64,000 nt of DNA, taken from NCBI RefSeq assembly GCF_036588685.1, contig NC_086386.1, forward strand, positions 43,757,878 through 43,821,877, written 5' to 3'. Positions 1-11,644 of the stretch are shown in pieces (position 1 is the stretch's first letter; each line of letters opens with the position of its first letter). This DNA comes from Mytilus trossulus (lineage: Eukaryota; Mollusca; Bivalvia; Mytilida; Mytilidae). The notes under the pieces are model-generated. The model was not told the origin of the DNA and ran no database searches. It saw only the letters and a list, made by a program, of their open reading frames with translations. Position numbers and translations under genes: made by a program.

Positions 1-499
1 CTATGGGATTAATTAACATACATCTCTGCAATTTGCCTTTATTTTGTCAATTGAGATTAAGTTCAATAGCTTTGATTCTTACAAAGTCCGATAACACAGT
101 TATTTCGTAGTGCAGTTATTTAAGAAAATAGATTTAGATATAAAAAATCGCACTTGCTCTATCTCAAAAAGATTTTAACAGTGTAGTGTACTAATATTTA
201 GACAAATAATATCAAAAATTATAAAACAAGACATATATGGACAATTCTATGTTAAGAGGATCTAAAATTCACTTGACAGTTTCAGACATACTGAGTTTTT
301 ACATTTTTGACCAAATCACTACTTAACATAAATATACAGCACCCAATTGTTTTTTATATTGATTTCTGCCCCTTACTTTATATTTCATCCATGAAACATC
401 AAAAATAAATTGGGAGAGTAAATGAAAAAAAAATGCAAGTTATACACTGTTTACACTATATAGCTAGGGCCTACGAAAACCAATGGACGATAGTTTAGT

Positions 500-1395
500 T
501 TAAACATATTTTATTTGCTGAATTAAAGCAAAATGGATTAAACACAAGTAAATCATACCTATCATGAAGTCTTCTCCATAATACAATATTAATTTACAAT
601 AATAGTATATATAATGGACATGCATATAATTGAAGACAAAGTTTTCAGATAGCCAGTTAAGGTTATGGAAAAAGGTTTTTCTACATAGTGTGTAATTTGG
701 GCAAACGAAGAAGTAATGGTAGACATCCTCAATATCGGATCCACAATGGCAAGAAGGATCATTTATAATAATGTTAGCTCTAATAGGTCATTGTTTAAGA
801 ATGAAGCGGAACATCGCAATTGCGTTAAGATAATATTTAAATTTCCTTGGGCAGTACAAATAAAACGTCACAGTTTCAATTTTACATAATAGACTATCGT
901 TTTTTAATTCTTTCTTAAATTCAGAAATAGAGTCGACACTGCGAATTTTCGGATCAAGTTTATTCCATTCACGTATAGTAGAGGGAATAAACGATTCAGT
1001 AGTAAGGGAAAGTCTACAAAATGGAACAATAATATCATGACCATTTCACAACGGGTAGTTGGTTGTACTTTGTACACAAGGAGGTACAAGATTACATAGA
1101 TATTCTGGTGCATGCTTTTGGTTAATGTTATAAAACATCTGTAATTTTCTTCTCCTTCTTCTTTCAAAAAGAGATTCACAGCCAACCTCGGAATATAAAG
1201 ATTCAGTTTTTGTAAATATTGGTAGACCTGTTACTATTCTTGCGGCCTCTAATTGCAAATTCTAATTTATGTGAGTAGCCTATTCCACAATTATCCCACA
1301 CTTCTGAGGCATATTCAGAAATGGGTCGAATAAAAACTAAGTATAGTTTTTCTAAGTTATTTCGAGATAATCGGTATTTAAGTTTACGTAAAACA
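500..1395 (-). pseudogene. Non-LTR retrotransposon (LINE) remnant, 3' part of the reverse-transcriptase ORF
   Basis: On the minus strand this reads as the C-terminal end of a LINE ORF2. From 1395 down to about 1258 the frame gives a thumb-like segment containing FIRPISEYASEVWDN; it then shifts frame at about 1258 into QLEAARIVTGLPIFTKTESL. A TGA stop at about 1046 interrupts NYPL-NGHDIIVPFCRLSL, and another stop falls near 787. Further on it keeps a cysteine/histidine tail, CHCGSDIEDVYHYFFVCPNY, the knuckle typical of the end of mollusc APE-type LINEs. An AATAAA-like tail follows near 510. Two stops and a frameshift make it dead. The family assignment (APE-class, CR1/Rex-like) comes from recognising these motifs, not from a search. 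Confidence 0.8.
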
Positions 1396-1545
1396 TTCTA
1401 TGGGGGTGGGGGGTGGGGGGAGGTGGAGCTATGGGTTTTTTTTCTGTGCAAAACCTGGAAACCAACTTTTTTTTCCAAAAATAAACCATATAAACCATAG
1501 CCCCCCCCCTCCCCTGAAAATCAAATGGTTGCTGCCTTAGAAATT
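1396..1545. mobile_element. G-rich MITE-like insert inside the LINE
   Basis: This block carries a long G tract at the left and a C tract at the right and ends at 1545 in a terminus whose reverse complement begins AAGGCAGCAACCATTTGATT. That closely matches the end of the intact element at 41929-42197 (GGGAGCTACCATTTGATTT), so the two look like one family. The left end is not clear. It sits exactly between the endonuclease start and the RT tail of the LINE. Confidence 0.5.
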
Positions 1546-1715
1546 TTAGTTTATTTCTCACGGATCTTATGTTGAGACTACAAATGAATATAAAATTTTC
1601 TTGTGGTTGCGTTTCATTCACCGACGGTGCGTTCGATTCATTACGAAAAATTGGGCCTGGATTTGTTTCAATTTTTCCGATAATAAAGAGAAAATGAAGT
1701 ACGTACAGCAGAAAA
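1546..1715 (-). pseudogene. LINE remnant, 5' part: 2A-like peptide and start of the endonuclease
   Basis: The minus-strand frame is open from about 1715 to 1546. It contains GKIETNPGP at 1678-1652, which matches the 2A consensus D(V/I)ExNPGP except for K in place of D. About 35 residues later comes SLNIRSVRNKLKFL, the usual first strand of the APE-type endonuclease domain of LINE ORF2. The rest of the endonuclease and most of the RT are missing; the sequence jumps through the G-rich insert to the RT tail. Both pieces lie on the same strand in the correct order, so they probably derive from one internally deleted copy. Confidence 0.7.
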
Positions 1716-1719
1716 ATAA

Positions 1720-3264
1720 TGTTTGATCTTGGATTTATTGTTTGTAAAACAGAGAGATTGAAGATGAGGAGACTTCAACGTAAGTTGATTATAAATATGT
1801 CTAGATAGGAAGCTACATGTATTTGTAAATTGGATGAAGGTCCACATTGGTTTTTTTTCTGTTATTAAATATACCTATAGCAGCCCTGTAATCCTGGACG
1901 CAGTTATCCATTACATGAATAAACTGTTACAGGAATTAGGAGAGCATTACAAAACTGACACACATATCACTATCATCATAACCAAAAAATTACAAAAAGT
2001 AAGAACAAGAAAAGTTGAAAAATGTAAAAGGCCAAAAAATAAGACTCGCAAATATGGAAGTCATGAAAAAAATGAAAATGAAAATGGGATATTGTAATAC
2101 TGAAGAAGTTATGTATTACATTAGATAAAAAAAAATTGTGAATAAATAAAGAAAGAAAAAAAGTAAATGGAAATGTATTTAATAGTTACGTAGGAATCTA
2201 TGGACGATAACTGTGTCCTTGGACCAATTATTTGTAGATGTTGTAAATGACCCAACTTAATATCAGCCTCAAAGTTAATATGATATAAAGATTGTCATTG
2301 CTTTAGTCAATACAATTGGTTTGCCCCCTTTAAAGTGGAATATTTTTGCACTTTTTGACAAAAAACAAAATAAAAGATGAAAATGAATGATGAGCACTGA
2401 CTTACTACTAGACAATAAGAAGTTTTGTTTCCTTCGCACTTTCAAATATTTGTCCCTTCTTTTCAGTCTATTCTAACTCCATTGCTTTATTATTTACTAG
2501 ATATTATACTCGACTAACGTTCTTTTTTTAAAACACCCTTAAACTGGGTAGACCCAGCATTCCGACATCTTAATCAGCATGTTTGACTGAAAAGACCACA
2601 AGTTCTGTGATATGTATTATCAACTTTTTAAATATTTTTTCAAACAAAGTAAAACAAAATAAAATATCATTGCAACAATAAATAATTATCAAAAATCATG
2701 ATTCACAACAAAAGTAACAAAAACAGTCTTAAGCTAAGCAAAAAAACGCTATAATCATTCGGTTAACATTATTATGGGTAATAAATGTGAAAACGTATTA
2801 TGCAGACTATAGCTTGCATACACACATACAACTGATACAAAAAAAAACTTCCGTTAGTAATTCCTGGGTCTTCCTTGGGAACTAGATATTATACCTGGCC
2901 ATTATGTGAAGGAATACATATGAATTCAAAGCATTCAGTATCGAGGACATTTTAGAGAAGAATGTAAATTGATTCAGGTTAAGTGTGCTAACTTAAAGTT
3001 TACTACGAAATGTCTCGATGCTCTGATTTCCTATTACTTCAGAGAAAAAAGTGATCAGCCTTTCATGGAACACACGATAGTATTGACGAAAGCATAAACC
3101 GAAGAACGGTTTGACATTGATCAGTAAACCCCTGCTATAGAAGATATATCCCAAACTGACTTATTATAAACTTACAATGAACATTTAATTCAAAAAGTTC
3201 ATAACCCAGTTTCCCCTCAGTTGATACACGTGACATGCTACCACTATCATACAAAGCTCACGTT
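1720..3264. other. Gene-poor AT-rich DNA downstream of the divergent HSP70
   Basis: No coding signal that I trust. The short open stretch at 1834-2097 is lysine-rich and low in complexity and has no recognisable motif. The 3' UTR of the minus-strand HSP70-like gene must lie just left of 3265 but no clear poly(A) signal stands out. Confidence 0.5.
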
Positions 3265-5061
3265 CTAATTGTTTTGAGGACCAGTGTGACCCTTTGTTGC
3301 GAAGGGGATGCACACTTTTTTCAATTCTTCCATTTTGTCCTCATATTCTTCTTTCTCTGCAAACAAATTATTATCAAGCCAAATTAGTGACTCTTCACAA
3401 GCCTGTTTAACACTAAATATATAGTGTTCCAGTTTATTTCTTGCTGCAAGAGCCTGCTTTTGTTTATCATCTTCTTTTTTATACGTCTCAGCATCGGAAA
3501 CCATTCGTTCAATTTCCTCTTGACTGAGTCTTTCTGTGTTATTTGTGATTGTAATTTTCTTTGAATTTCTATTGCATTTGTCTATAGCTAAAACAGTAAA
3601 AAGTCCATTTGCATCAAAATCAAATTCTACATCAATTGTAGTCACACCTCGGGGGGCCAGAGGTATACCATCCAGATCAAATTTTCCAAGACATTTATTG
3701 TCTTTTGCCTTGTCTCTGTCACCTTCAAAAACCTGAATCATCATTGCGGGTTGCTGGTCCGAATACGTCGTAAATGTCTGTGTTACACTTATAGGGATCC
3801 TTGTATTCTTTCCAATTAGTTTGGTCATTACACCACCTGCAGTTTCAATTCCCAGAGAGAAAGGAGCTACGTCGATTAAAAGTACATCTTTGATGGTGTC
3901 GCTGCGATCGCCTGACAGGATAGCAGCTTGGACGGCTGCACCGTAAGCAACAGCTTCATCCGGATTGACCGATTTATTAAGTTCTTTTCCATTCATAAAT
4001 TCTGACAGCAAGTTCTGTATTTTTGGTATCCGTGTAGAACCTCCTACAAGTACAATTTCGTCAATACTACTTTTATCAAGCTTGGCCTCTTTTAGCGCCT
4101 TTTCTACAGGTATAAGTGTACCCCTGAACAAATCTGCACACAGTTCTTCAAATTGTGCTCTAGTTATCTTTGTGTAAAAGTTTATATCTCCATACAAAGA
4201 ATCACACTCCACATTTGCCTCTGTACTGCTTGATAAAGTTTTCTTGGCTTTCTCACAAGCTGTTCTCAGTTTTCGTTTTGCACGATCATCGCGCGAAATG
4301 TCTTTTTTATATTTTCTTTTAAATTCATTTAAAAAATGATTGACCAATCTGTTGTCAAAGTCTCTGCCTCCAAGTCGACTATCACCGACTGAAGAACGAA
4401 CCTCGAACAATGAACTCTCATGTATCGTAATAATTGAAACATCAAATCCTCCTCCTCCCAAATCAAACATTAGGACGAGTTGTTCGCCAGATAATGTTTT
4501 GTCAAGACCGTAAGCTAAAGCAGCAGCAATTGGTTCATTTATTATCCGTAGGACATTAAGTCCTGCAATAAAAGCAGCATCTTTTGTGGCTAGTCTTTGA
4601 GAAAAACTAAAGTATGCTGGCACTGTGATGACGGCATCTGTAACTTTCATTCCGAGATAATCTTCAGCTGTTTCTTTCATCTTTACCAATATCATCGAAC
4701 TTATTTCCTCCGAGGTAAATGTTTTTGTTTTGCCTTTGTGTTCAGCTTGTAGTTTTGGCTTGCCTTCACATGCGATGACTTTGAATGGCCAAAATTTCAT
4801 ATTTGACTGTACTTCCAAATTACTAAATTTTCTGCCGATCAGTCTTTTGACATCAAAAATTGTATTTGAGGCATTCACTGCAATTTTGTTTTTAGCTGCA
4901 TTACCAACCAGTCTTTCAGTATTCGTGAAAGCCACATAACTTGGAGTTGTTCTGTTCCCCTGGTCGTTGGCAATGATGTCTACTTTGCCATGCTGGAAAA
5001 CACCAACACAAGAGTACGTTGTTCCTAGATCAATTCCGATAGCTTGACATTTTCCTGCCAT
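3265..5061 (-). CDS. Divergent HSP70-like chaperone (598 aa, shortened lid, no EEVD)
   Basis: Intact single-exon ORF of the cytosolic HSP70 family, an ATP-driven protein-folding chaperone. Seen: IDLGTTYS at residues 10-17, the second phosphate motif as [10 protein letters not shown] at 200-209, [14 protein letters not shown] at 336-349, the interdomain linker DVLLIDV near 392, then a substrate-binding domain and a short lid. Nucleotide-site residues K72, E176 and D200 (numbering of this protein) are kept, but the Thr of [10 protein letters not shown] is Gly, EPTAAA is EPIAAA, and AYFNDS is AYFSFS. After VKQ (551-553) 19 residues present in the EEVD paralogues are missing, and the protein ends GPQNN without EEVD, so recruitment of TPR co-chaperones through EEVD is not expected. 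The ATG at 5061 aligns with the paralogues' start and a splice acceptor lies 18 bp upstream. The open frame suggests it is or recently was functional. Divergent, stress-inducible or decaying roles are all possible. Confidence 0.85.
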   Translation of the reverse strand: MAGKCQAIGIDLGTTYSCVGVFQHGKVDIIANDQGNRTTPSYVAFTNTERLVGNAAKNKIAVNASNTIFDVKRLIGRKFSNLEVQSNMKFWPFKVIACEGKPKLQAEHKGKTKTFTSEEISSMILVKMKETAEDYLGMKVTDAVITVPAYFSFSQRLATKDAAFIAGLNVLRIINEPIAAALAYGLDKTLSGEQLVLMFDLGGGGFDVSIITIHESSLFEVRSSVGDSRLGGRDFDNRLVNHFLNEFKRKYKKDISRDDRAKRKLRTACEKAKKTLSSSTEANVECDSLYGDINFYTKITRAQFEELCADLFRGTLIPVEKALKEAKLDKSSIDEIVLVGGSTRIPKIQNLLSEFMNGKELNKSVNPDEAVAYGAAVQAAILSGDRSDTIKDVLLIDVAPFSLGIETAGGVMTKLIGKNTRIPISVTQTFTTYSDQQPAMMIQVFEGDRDKAKDNKCLGKFDLDGIPLAPRGVTTIDVEFDFDANGLFTVLAIDKCNRNSKKITITNNTERLSQEEIERMVSDAETYKKEDDKQKQALAARNKLEHYIFSVKQACEESLIWLDNNLFAEKEEYEDKMEELKKVCIPFATKGHTGPQNN

Positions 5062-5079
5062 ATTTGTCTACTATCGGTC
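5062..5079 (-). other. 5' UTR and splice acceptor of the divergent HSP70-like gene
   Basis: On the minus strand a pyrimidine stretch ends in ttacag at 5079, followed by 18 nt of leader and the ATG. The same acceptor-plus-short-leader layout is found in the other HSP70 copies, so this gene was made by DNA duplication and not by retroposition. I could not find its exon 1, a TATA box or heat-shock elements in the 5080-5700 interval. Confidence 0.5.
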
Positions 5080-5439
5080 TGTAAATGAAATATTCAATCT
5101 TATCAAAATCTGAAAAAATGTACTGATATTGAAAATTGTCTTATCGTACATTAATCTCTCTATGGCCTGTGCGTATACGACCTTTACCATGAGCCTCTCG
5201 TTATAACTTCAGCAATCACAAAGCTAGAACGAGTAGAAAAACATGATAAATAAAAAGGTTATAACAATCGTGCACTGGAAGGTAGATTCTGCCAGGAAAA
5301 AAATAACACCAAATCATTTAATGGTTGTTATGATAAAGTTCAATTAAAAAATAAAAACAAATACATACAATATGGTAAAACAAATTTACATCCATCTACC
5401 AACTCGATTATTTATCAAGTGCTCCATGATTTTGTGTTG

Positions 5440-5645
5440 TGGTAAACTCTTAAAATGTGCTGTTCCAAGTACCAAGTCAGGAATATGGCAGTTGTTATCT
5501 TAAATTTCGTTTCTATGTGTGTTGCATTATCGCACTTTAGTTTTTCTATCGTTTCGTTGTTTTCCTCTTATACCCCGGATTTTATTTCTCTCAATCGATT
5601 TATGACTTTCGAACAGCGGTATACTACTGTTGCCTTTATTTGACA
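5440..5645 (-). repeat. Mussel-type interspersed repeat (family R3)
   Basis: The minus strand carries 'aacagtagtataccgctgtt' followed by 'cataaatcgattgagag' and ends near 'cataattcctgacttgg'-like sequence. I recognise this as a common dispersed repeat of mussel genomes. Related pieces occur at 12350-12475 and 30345-30530. It sits where the promoter of the divergent HSP70-like gene would be expected. Confidence 0.6.
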
Positions 5646-6110
5646 AAACACAAGTTAATAAACAGCTAACGTTTTCGGAAACAATCAATGAATGACGATT
5701 ATTTGCAATGGATTCTTAATCAATGTAAAATGACGTGCATAAAGGACTAGTTTAGCATATATGCATGCATAAGTTCAATGATTTCCTTAACATTAAATTT
5801 ACAAGAAACTCGTTTTATATGACTTGATGCATTTTTTCTATTGATGGCAAGCGTGCATAATAGTTGAATGTTTTAATGAAATCTCTATAGTACGCACAAC
5901 ACTTTAACCTGATGACACGAAAAAAAAGTGTTTTTTTTAATAATATATTACTGATAAACATAGCAATATTCGTATCGTCAAAATAATTTGTTTCAAAATA
6001 GAGATAGGCCAATGATAAAGGCAACATTATTTTTTTATAATTAGTTGAGTAAATAGACTAAAATAAGTTCTATCTTACTACATTGTTCTAAGGGCAAATG
6101 CAAAAGAAAA

Positions 6111-6330
6111 GTAATATATTTGGTTAGCTTGCTTGCTAGGTTAACCGTGAAGTCATTATTATGTAAGGTATACTACCCTCCTTTCGAAGTAGCCTAGTCC
6201 TACATACACATGATACAGATCATGGAATTGGTTATCTGTTAGACTAGTCTACTCTTAAAGGAGGGTAGTAAACTTAATCTTATAATGACTTTACGGTTCG
6301 ACTAGCAAGCAAGCTAACCAAAGATATTAC
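6111..6330. mobile_element. MITE with about 32-bp terminal inverted repeats
   Basis: The left end GTAATATATTTGGTTAGCTT and the right end are inverted copies, with one mismatch in the first 20 bp; the match continues through TTGCTTGCTAG and, more loosely, through an AAGTCATTAT block. Total length is 220 bp with no coding capacity. The internal sequence also has an inverted 'ctaccctcctt/aaggagggtag' pair, so the whole element can fold as a hairpin. No target duplication could be set with certainty. Confidence 0.7.
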
Positions 6331-7463
6331 CTTTAGGTACACACTCAATGAAACAACAAGAATTAGAACATGTCAGAATTATAGCTCTAATAACTTACAC
6401 ATAGTGTGAATAAGCATCATACACCAGTTGTTATAAAGCATAAAAATATGAAAATGAAATTTGACATACCAAATACTGAAATATTATTTTATAGCCGTTT
6501 CACTTCTTTCCTTTGCAGTTTTTTGAAGCCAAAACGAAAGTTCGCGTTATTTCCGGTGATAACATGTTTAAAATTAGAACATTGATTAAGAACGATAGTC
6601 TGTGTCATAAATCTTTCTGAAGTATGATAAGATACAATGATATGGAAAAAATATGTTTGTTGTTAATTTGTGTCATTTTGGTATCTTGTGGAGAGTTGTC
6701 TCATTGGCAATCATACCACGTCTTTTTTTTTATATTTGGAATAATATCTCAAAACGATTGTTATCCGAATAATTATTTACATCGAACATTAACGGGTTAC
6801 GCCTAGAATGTGTGTTTTACTTTCCACTGCTGAACTTTCTATAGAGTCTATCAGTTTAATTAGGCGTAAAAACCATTGATGAATAGTAAAAAGTTAGATA
6901 TTCGCACCTACATTATTGCTTCTGTACTTGCGTTGAACATACTAGAACAGGCAGAGCAGTGCTTAATCACGCTTAATATCTTTCAGTTTAAAAACATACA
7001 AGTTTTCAATCGAAGCAAATTATACTGTTACTTAAAGAAACTTTTTCTAGAAAAAAAGAATCAAAAAGCTTATTTTAGAAAAATAATATCCCTCCCCTAC
7101 AAGAAAATTATGAATTGTGTGCGTATTGATGGTTACAAAGGGGCAATATTCATAAACATCAAATCGGGAGCAAACAAATCAGATGCATCCATGTAAATTC
7201 TTAAACTTTAATCTATTTTCAATCATGTTTTCAAGATTACAAAAGAACTTTGTGTCATTTTGTTTTTTTGTGGATAGTTGTCTCATTGGCAATCATACCA
7301 CATCTTCTTTATATATTGACGCTGTGTTAAAAAAACAGGTCAAAATTTAACTTTCAACAGCAATCGAGAATATATAAAATCAGCACCAGTCTGTATTGTA
7401 TTTATATTTTAGAGTAAATGTCCTTCGACTTAGAGTATAAAAACCGAACTAACTTATAATCAT
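6331..7463. other. Gene-free stretch with two short dispersed-repeat fragments
   Basis: Fragments of the family with core 'gttgtctcattggcaatcat' lie at 6690-6735 and 7268-7312. The open stretch at 6876-7196 shows no motif and has the composition of random AT-rich DNA. A TATA-like 'atatataaaa' is present near 7371, about 90 bp before the HSP70 pseudogene, and may be a promoter relic. Confidence 0.45.
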
Positions 7464-8320
7464 ATAGCAGGGACAGGGGCAGCAATTATTAATGATCTTG
7501 GAACAACCTACTCGTGTGTTTAAGTTTTCAAGCATGGAAAAGTAGACATCATTGCGAACGACCAGGGAAACAGAACAACTCCAAGTCATGTGGCTTTCAC
7601 CGACATTGAAAGACTAGTTGTTTAGTTAAAAACCAATTCACAATGAATGCTACAAATACAATTTTGATTGCCAGTAACTGGTCGGCAGCTATTTCAGTGA
7701 ATACACAGTTTAGTCAGACATGAAGCACCGACCCTTCAAATAATTAAAAGTGGAGACAAGACATAAATTACCTGCTAAAAGCAAAGGAGATACACAAATA
7801 TTTACCCCAGGAGAAATAAATTCAATGGTAAGAAAATTACAAACACCATCATAACAGTACCTGCATACTTTAATCACTCGCAAAGATTAACCTCACATTA
7901 TCCTGATTATATTTCATAAATCAACGTACTGCGAATAATAAACGAACCACCAGGTGCTGATTCAGCTTATGGTCTGGACAAGAAATGATCAGGCATGGAT
8001 AGCATGTTTATATTTGATTTGGGAGAGAAACATTGGATTCAAGATATTCATTCGATTGACGATGGTTCATTGTTCGGAGTTCCCTTCCCCGACGGCTTTT
8101 ATCACCTTTAAGGCGGAGACTTTGACATAAGAATTGTCAATCATTTTGCAATTGCAATTGAGAGAGAGAGAGCAGCAAAGCCATTTCTGGTAAAAAAAAT
8201 CTCGTTCTTAGAATAATGAGAAATGCTTGTAAGAAAAAACGAAAGCATTATCAAGCAGAACATAGGCAACCGTGTAATTCGACTCATTGTTTTAGTGAGA
8301 AAAATTTCTACAAAAAAAGG
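7464..8320 (+). pseudogene. HSP70 pseudogene, 5' half only
   Basis: The plus strand follows HSP70 codons from the start region to about residue 298. The start codon is ATA, codon 20 is TAA, and another in-frame TAG occurs near 7623. Matches include DLGTTYSCV, the segment [10 protein letters not shown], the region around VPAYFNHSQR, and finally the segment around [15 protein letters not shown] and the FYTKIT equivalent at 8311. Many small indels are present and a purine-rich simple repeat at about 8158-8175 replaces part of the FKRK region. Nothing after residue 300 remains. It is on the opposite strand to its two neighbouring HSP70 copies. Confidence 0.85.
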
Positions 8321-8496
8321 AAACCAAAAATGAATAAATTGCAAAGTGTTGGACAATTCCTAAAGTTTCGTAGTATACAAATACTAGTATATAAAGAAAA
8401 TGATTTATTAATTGTGCTTTTTATGATTCATGAATATTCATAAATACACGATTTTAAAACGAACATTTCACAATGTCATTGTGTTAAGGCAGAGCT

Positions 8497-8650
8497 TATT
8501 ATTTAGTTTTCTATGTTGTGTCATGTGTACTATTTTTTGTCTGTTTGTCTTTTTCATTTTAATCCATGGCGTTGTCATTTTATTTTGATATACGAGTTTG
8601 ACTGTCCCTCTGGTTTCTTTCGCCCCTCTTTTATGAGGTTTATAAAGTTT
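8497..8650 (+). repeat. Mussel-type interspersed repeat (family R2)
   Basis: Contains 'tagttttctatgttgtgtc' followed by 'gtctgtttgtctttttc' and 'catggcgttgtcattt', ending in 'gactgtccctctgg'. The same order is found at 8800-8985, 40610-40840 (inverted), 51716-52020 and 58127-58220. Confidence 0.65.
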
Positions 8651-8799
8651 CATAAATGGATTGATTCATAATGACGATGTCACAAACTCGTGGTGTTTAT
8701 AAGCACAGTTCGCAAAACTTAATAAGTTCAAGAATCTAGAATGCACAACCACATGATAGCAGTGTAAAGTGGTGTTCATGAATTTAAATTTGTTATAAC

Positions 8800-8985
8800 T
8801 TATACTCCATACCCCTTTCCCTTCTGGAGCACCTGAGATTAACCTCTTTTTTGATGGGGTTCGTGTTGCTTAGTTTTCAGTTTTTTTATGTTGTGGTTTG
8901 TGTTCTTTTGTTTGTTTGTCTTTTTTCTTTTTTGGCCATGGCGTTGTCAGTTTATTTTCGATCAATGAGTTTGAATATCCCTTAT
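8800..8985 (+). repeat. Second, longer copy of interspersed repeat R2
   Basis: Begins with 'ctggagcacctgagatt', the section that appears inverted at about 40770 in the copy there, and continues through 'ttcgtgttgcttagtttt' to 'gccatggcgttgtcagtt'. The open stretch at 8851-9075 is only a translation of this repeat. Confidence 0.65.
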
Positions 8986-9901
8986 CCATATGGAATCTTC
9001 AAAACTCTTCGATCAACATTATTTTCAACAACCAGATTGGGACATAACGATCCATTTGGTAAAATGATTTTGTAGTAATCATTTAAGGTTTCGAAGATAA
9101 AGGTTTCGAAGAAGTAGTCTGCACGAGAAAAAAAACCCAATGTTCATGTGGATAACTCTTACAAAGAAAGGTCTCGGTTAAGCGTGGTCAGTTTGAAAAG
9201 CATATAAACCATTCGAAATCATGTACCAAGATCTAGTCAACTTTGAATAACACATATACAGCGCAAAAAAACAAAAAAGTCGAATGAAGAAAACAAAACA
9301 AAACAAAACGAAATCAAAACGTCTTTCCACGGAAAAGATATTAGACTTAAATATCTCATGCAATCCCGCCATATTTAATTATTTTTTTACAAATATTCGA
9401 TTAAAAGGAAGTACTAGAGTGTACCTGAAAATGAATCACAGGGTATGATGATCAAATAAAGCTTGATAACAAATAAGGAAGCTATTACTATTATTATATA
9501 TAAAGTTTATGAAAATGTCATACGTGGACATTTTGTGTTAGATTACATTATAATTCGAATCAGTATTTGGTAACCAGAAGCTGTGATGAGAAGAATGTAA
9601 AAACGTTTCACACGTGTACATGCTCAAATAAATCATGCAAAACAATATCGGAAAAACTCTGATTACCTGGTGAGTAAAGGCTAATCTTTCATGGGAACAA
9701 TATACGGACGAACAGAAACTTTTTTTATAGAATGGAAAGGTGTTAATTGGAGACCCTCTCCTTTATGAGTAGAAATATCGATATTTAACAAACTGGCCAT
9801 TCGGAAATTTAGTCATATGTTTTCACATATGTTCCTGTGAAGAGCATTTACAGTCATTTTATCATCAGACCTATTTGTTATACCACTGTGATGTTTCAAT
9901 A
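8986..9901. other. Intergenic DNA between two HSP70 pseudogenes
   Basis: AT-rich, no coding or repeat signal that I can support beyond short A-rich runs near 9270-9320. Confidence 0.4.
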
Positions 9902-11644
9902 TTAAAAGTTGCACGCTTTTTGTATTTTTTTCATTTCATTCTCGTATTCTTCTTTCTCCGCCAGAGAAGTATTATCAAGCCAATTGAGTGACTCTTCAAA
10001 AGCCTGTTTCACATGAAATGTATAGTGTTCAAGATGATTTCTTGCTGTGAGACACTGCTTTCGTTTTTCATCTTCTTCTTTATATTTCGCAGCATCGGAA
10101 ACCATTCGATCGATTTCCGCGTTACTAAGCCTTCCTCTATCATTTGTTCTGGTTATTTTCGTTGAATTTCCAGTGCTTTGGTCTATAGCCGAAACATTCA
10201 AAAGTCATATACATCAATAGCAAACTTCACTTCAATCTTGGGTTCACCGCGAGGATTTGGAGGTATACCAGTAAGATCGACTTTTCCAAGAAAATTATTG
10301 TCTTTTGTCATTGCCCTTTCACCTTCAAAAACAACAATACTGAATGAAGGTTGATTATCTGAATACGTTGAAAATAGCTTTGAAACCTTAACAGGGATAT
10401 TTGTATTTCTTTGAATCACTTTGGTCATGACGCCACCAGGAGTTTCAATACCAACGGACTAAGGAGTTACGTCAAATAAAAGTATATCTTTTATGATGTC
10501 ATTATGACTGCCTGGTAGTATAGCTGCTTGGACATCTGCACCACAAGCAACAGCTTCATCAGGATTGACAGATTTATTAAGTTCTTTCCCATTCATAAAT
10601 TTAGATAGTATTGTCTGTATTTTTTGGTATCCTTGTAGAACCTCCTACAAGTACAATTTCGTCAATACTACGTTTATCAAGTTTAGCGTCTCTTAACACC
10701 TTTTTAACAGGTTCAAATGTTCCTCTGAACAAATCTGCACACAGTTCTACAAATCGTGTTCTTGTTATCTTTGAGTGAAAGTTTATATCCTCAAACAAAG
10801 AATCGCACAATGCAATTACCTCTGTACTGCTGGATAATGTTCTCTTGGCTTTCTCACAAGCTGTTCTCAGTTTTCTGATTGCAGAAATATCCAATTTTAT
10901 ACTTTCTCTTGAACTCATTTACAAAATGATTAACCATTCTGTTGTCAAAATCATAGCCTCCAAGGTGACTATTTCCGGCTGATGAGCGAACCTCTAACAA
11001 TGACCATCAACAATTGTAACAATTAACACGTCGAATGCTCCTCCTCCAAAATCAAATATTTAGACGTTTTCCTCGCCTGATAAATTCCTGTCAAGACTGT
11101 ATGCTAAAGCAGCAGCTATTGACTCGTTCATCATTTGCAGTACATTAAGTCCTGCAATAAAACATGCATCCTTTGTGGCTAGTCTTTGAGAATTATTAAA
11201 GTGTGCAGGTACTGTAATGACGGCATCTGTAACTTTCTGTCCGAGATAAGCTTCAGCGGTTTCTTTCATTCTTACCAATACCATTGAACTTATTTCCTCT
11301 GGGGAAAATGTCATTGTTTCTGCTTTGTATTCAGCTTGTATATTTGCCTTGCATCCTTTTTGGATTACTTTAAAGGGCCAATGTTTTATATTTGCCTGTA
11401 TTGTTGAATCTTTAAAGTTTCTGGTAATAAATCTTTTGACATCGCAAATTGTATTTTCAGCATTCATAGCAATTTTATGTTTTGCTGCATCACCAACCAG
11501 TCTTTCAGTATCCGTGAAAGCCACATAACTCGGAGTTCTTCTGTTTCCCTGGTCGTTGACAATTATTTCAACTTTTCCATGCTGGAAAACGCCAACACAC
11601 GTTGTTCCTAAATCAATTCCAATTGCTGGACTTTTTACTGACAT
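9902..11644 (-). pseudogene. HSP70 pseudogene, full length but frameshifted
   Basis: The minus strand aligns with HSP70 from ATG (11644) to a truncated tail. Segment 1 (11644-11060) covers the first 194 residues with DLGTT-CVGV (Tyr-Ser lost) and ends at TAA after ENV. Frameshifts follow near 11005, at about 10625 inside IPK, and near 10198; another stop is at about 10460. The later segments still show [23 protein letters not shown]-like sequence and [15 protein letters not shown]. The lid reads VKQAFEESLNWLD, lacking the same 19 residues as the intact divergent copy, and the tail ends KACNF with no EEVD. Shared deletion and missing tail make it the sister of the gene at 3265-5061. Confidence 0.9.

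Noticed and set aside
1352-1621. 89-codon minus-strand open frame across the G-rich block
   Set aside because: Joins the LINE endonuclease start to translated MITE sequence; not a gene.
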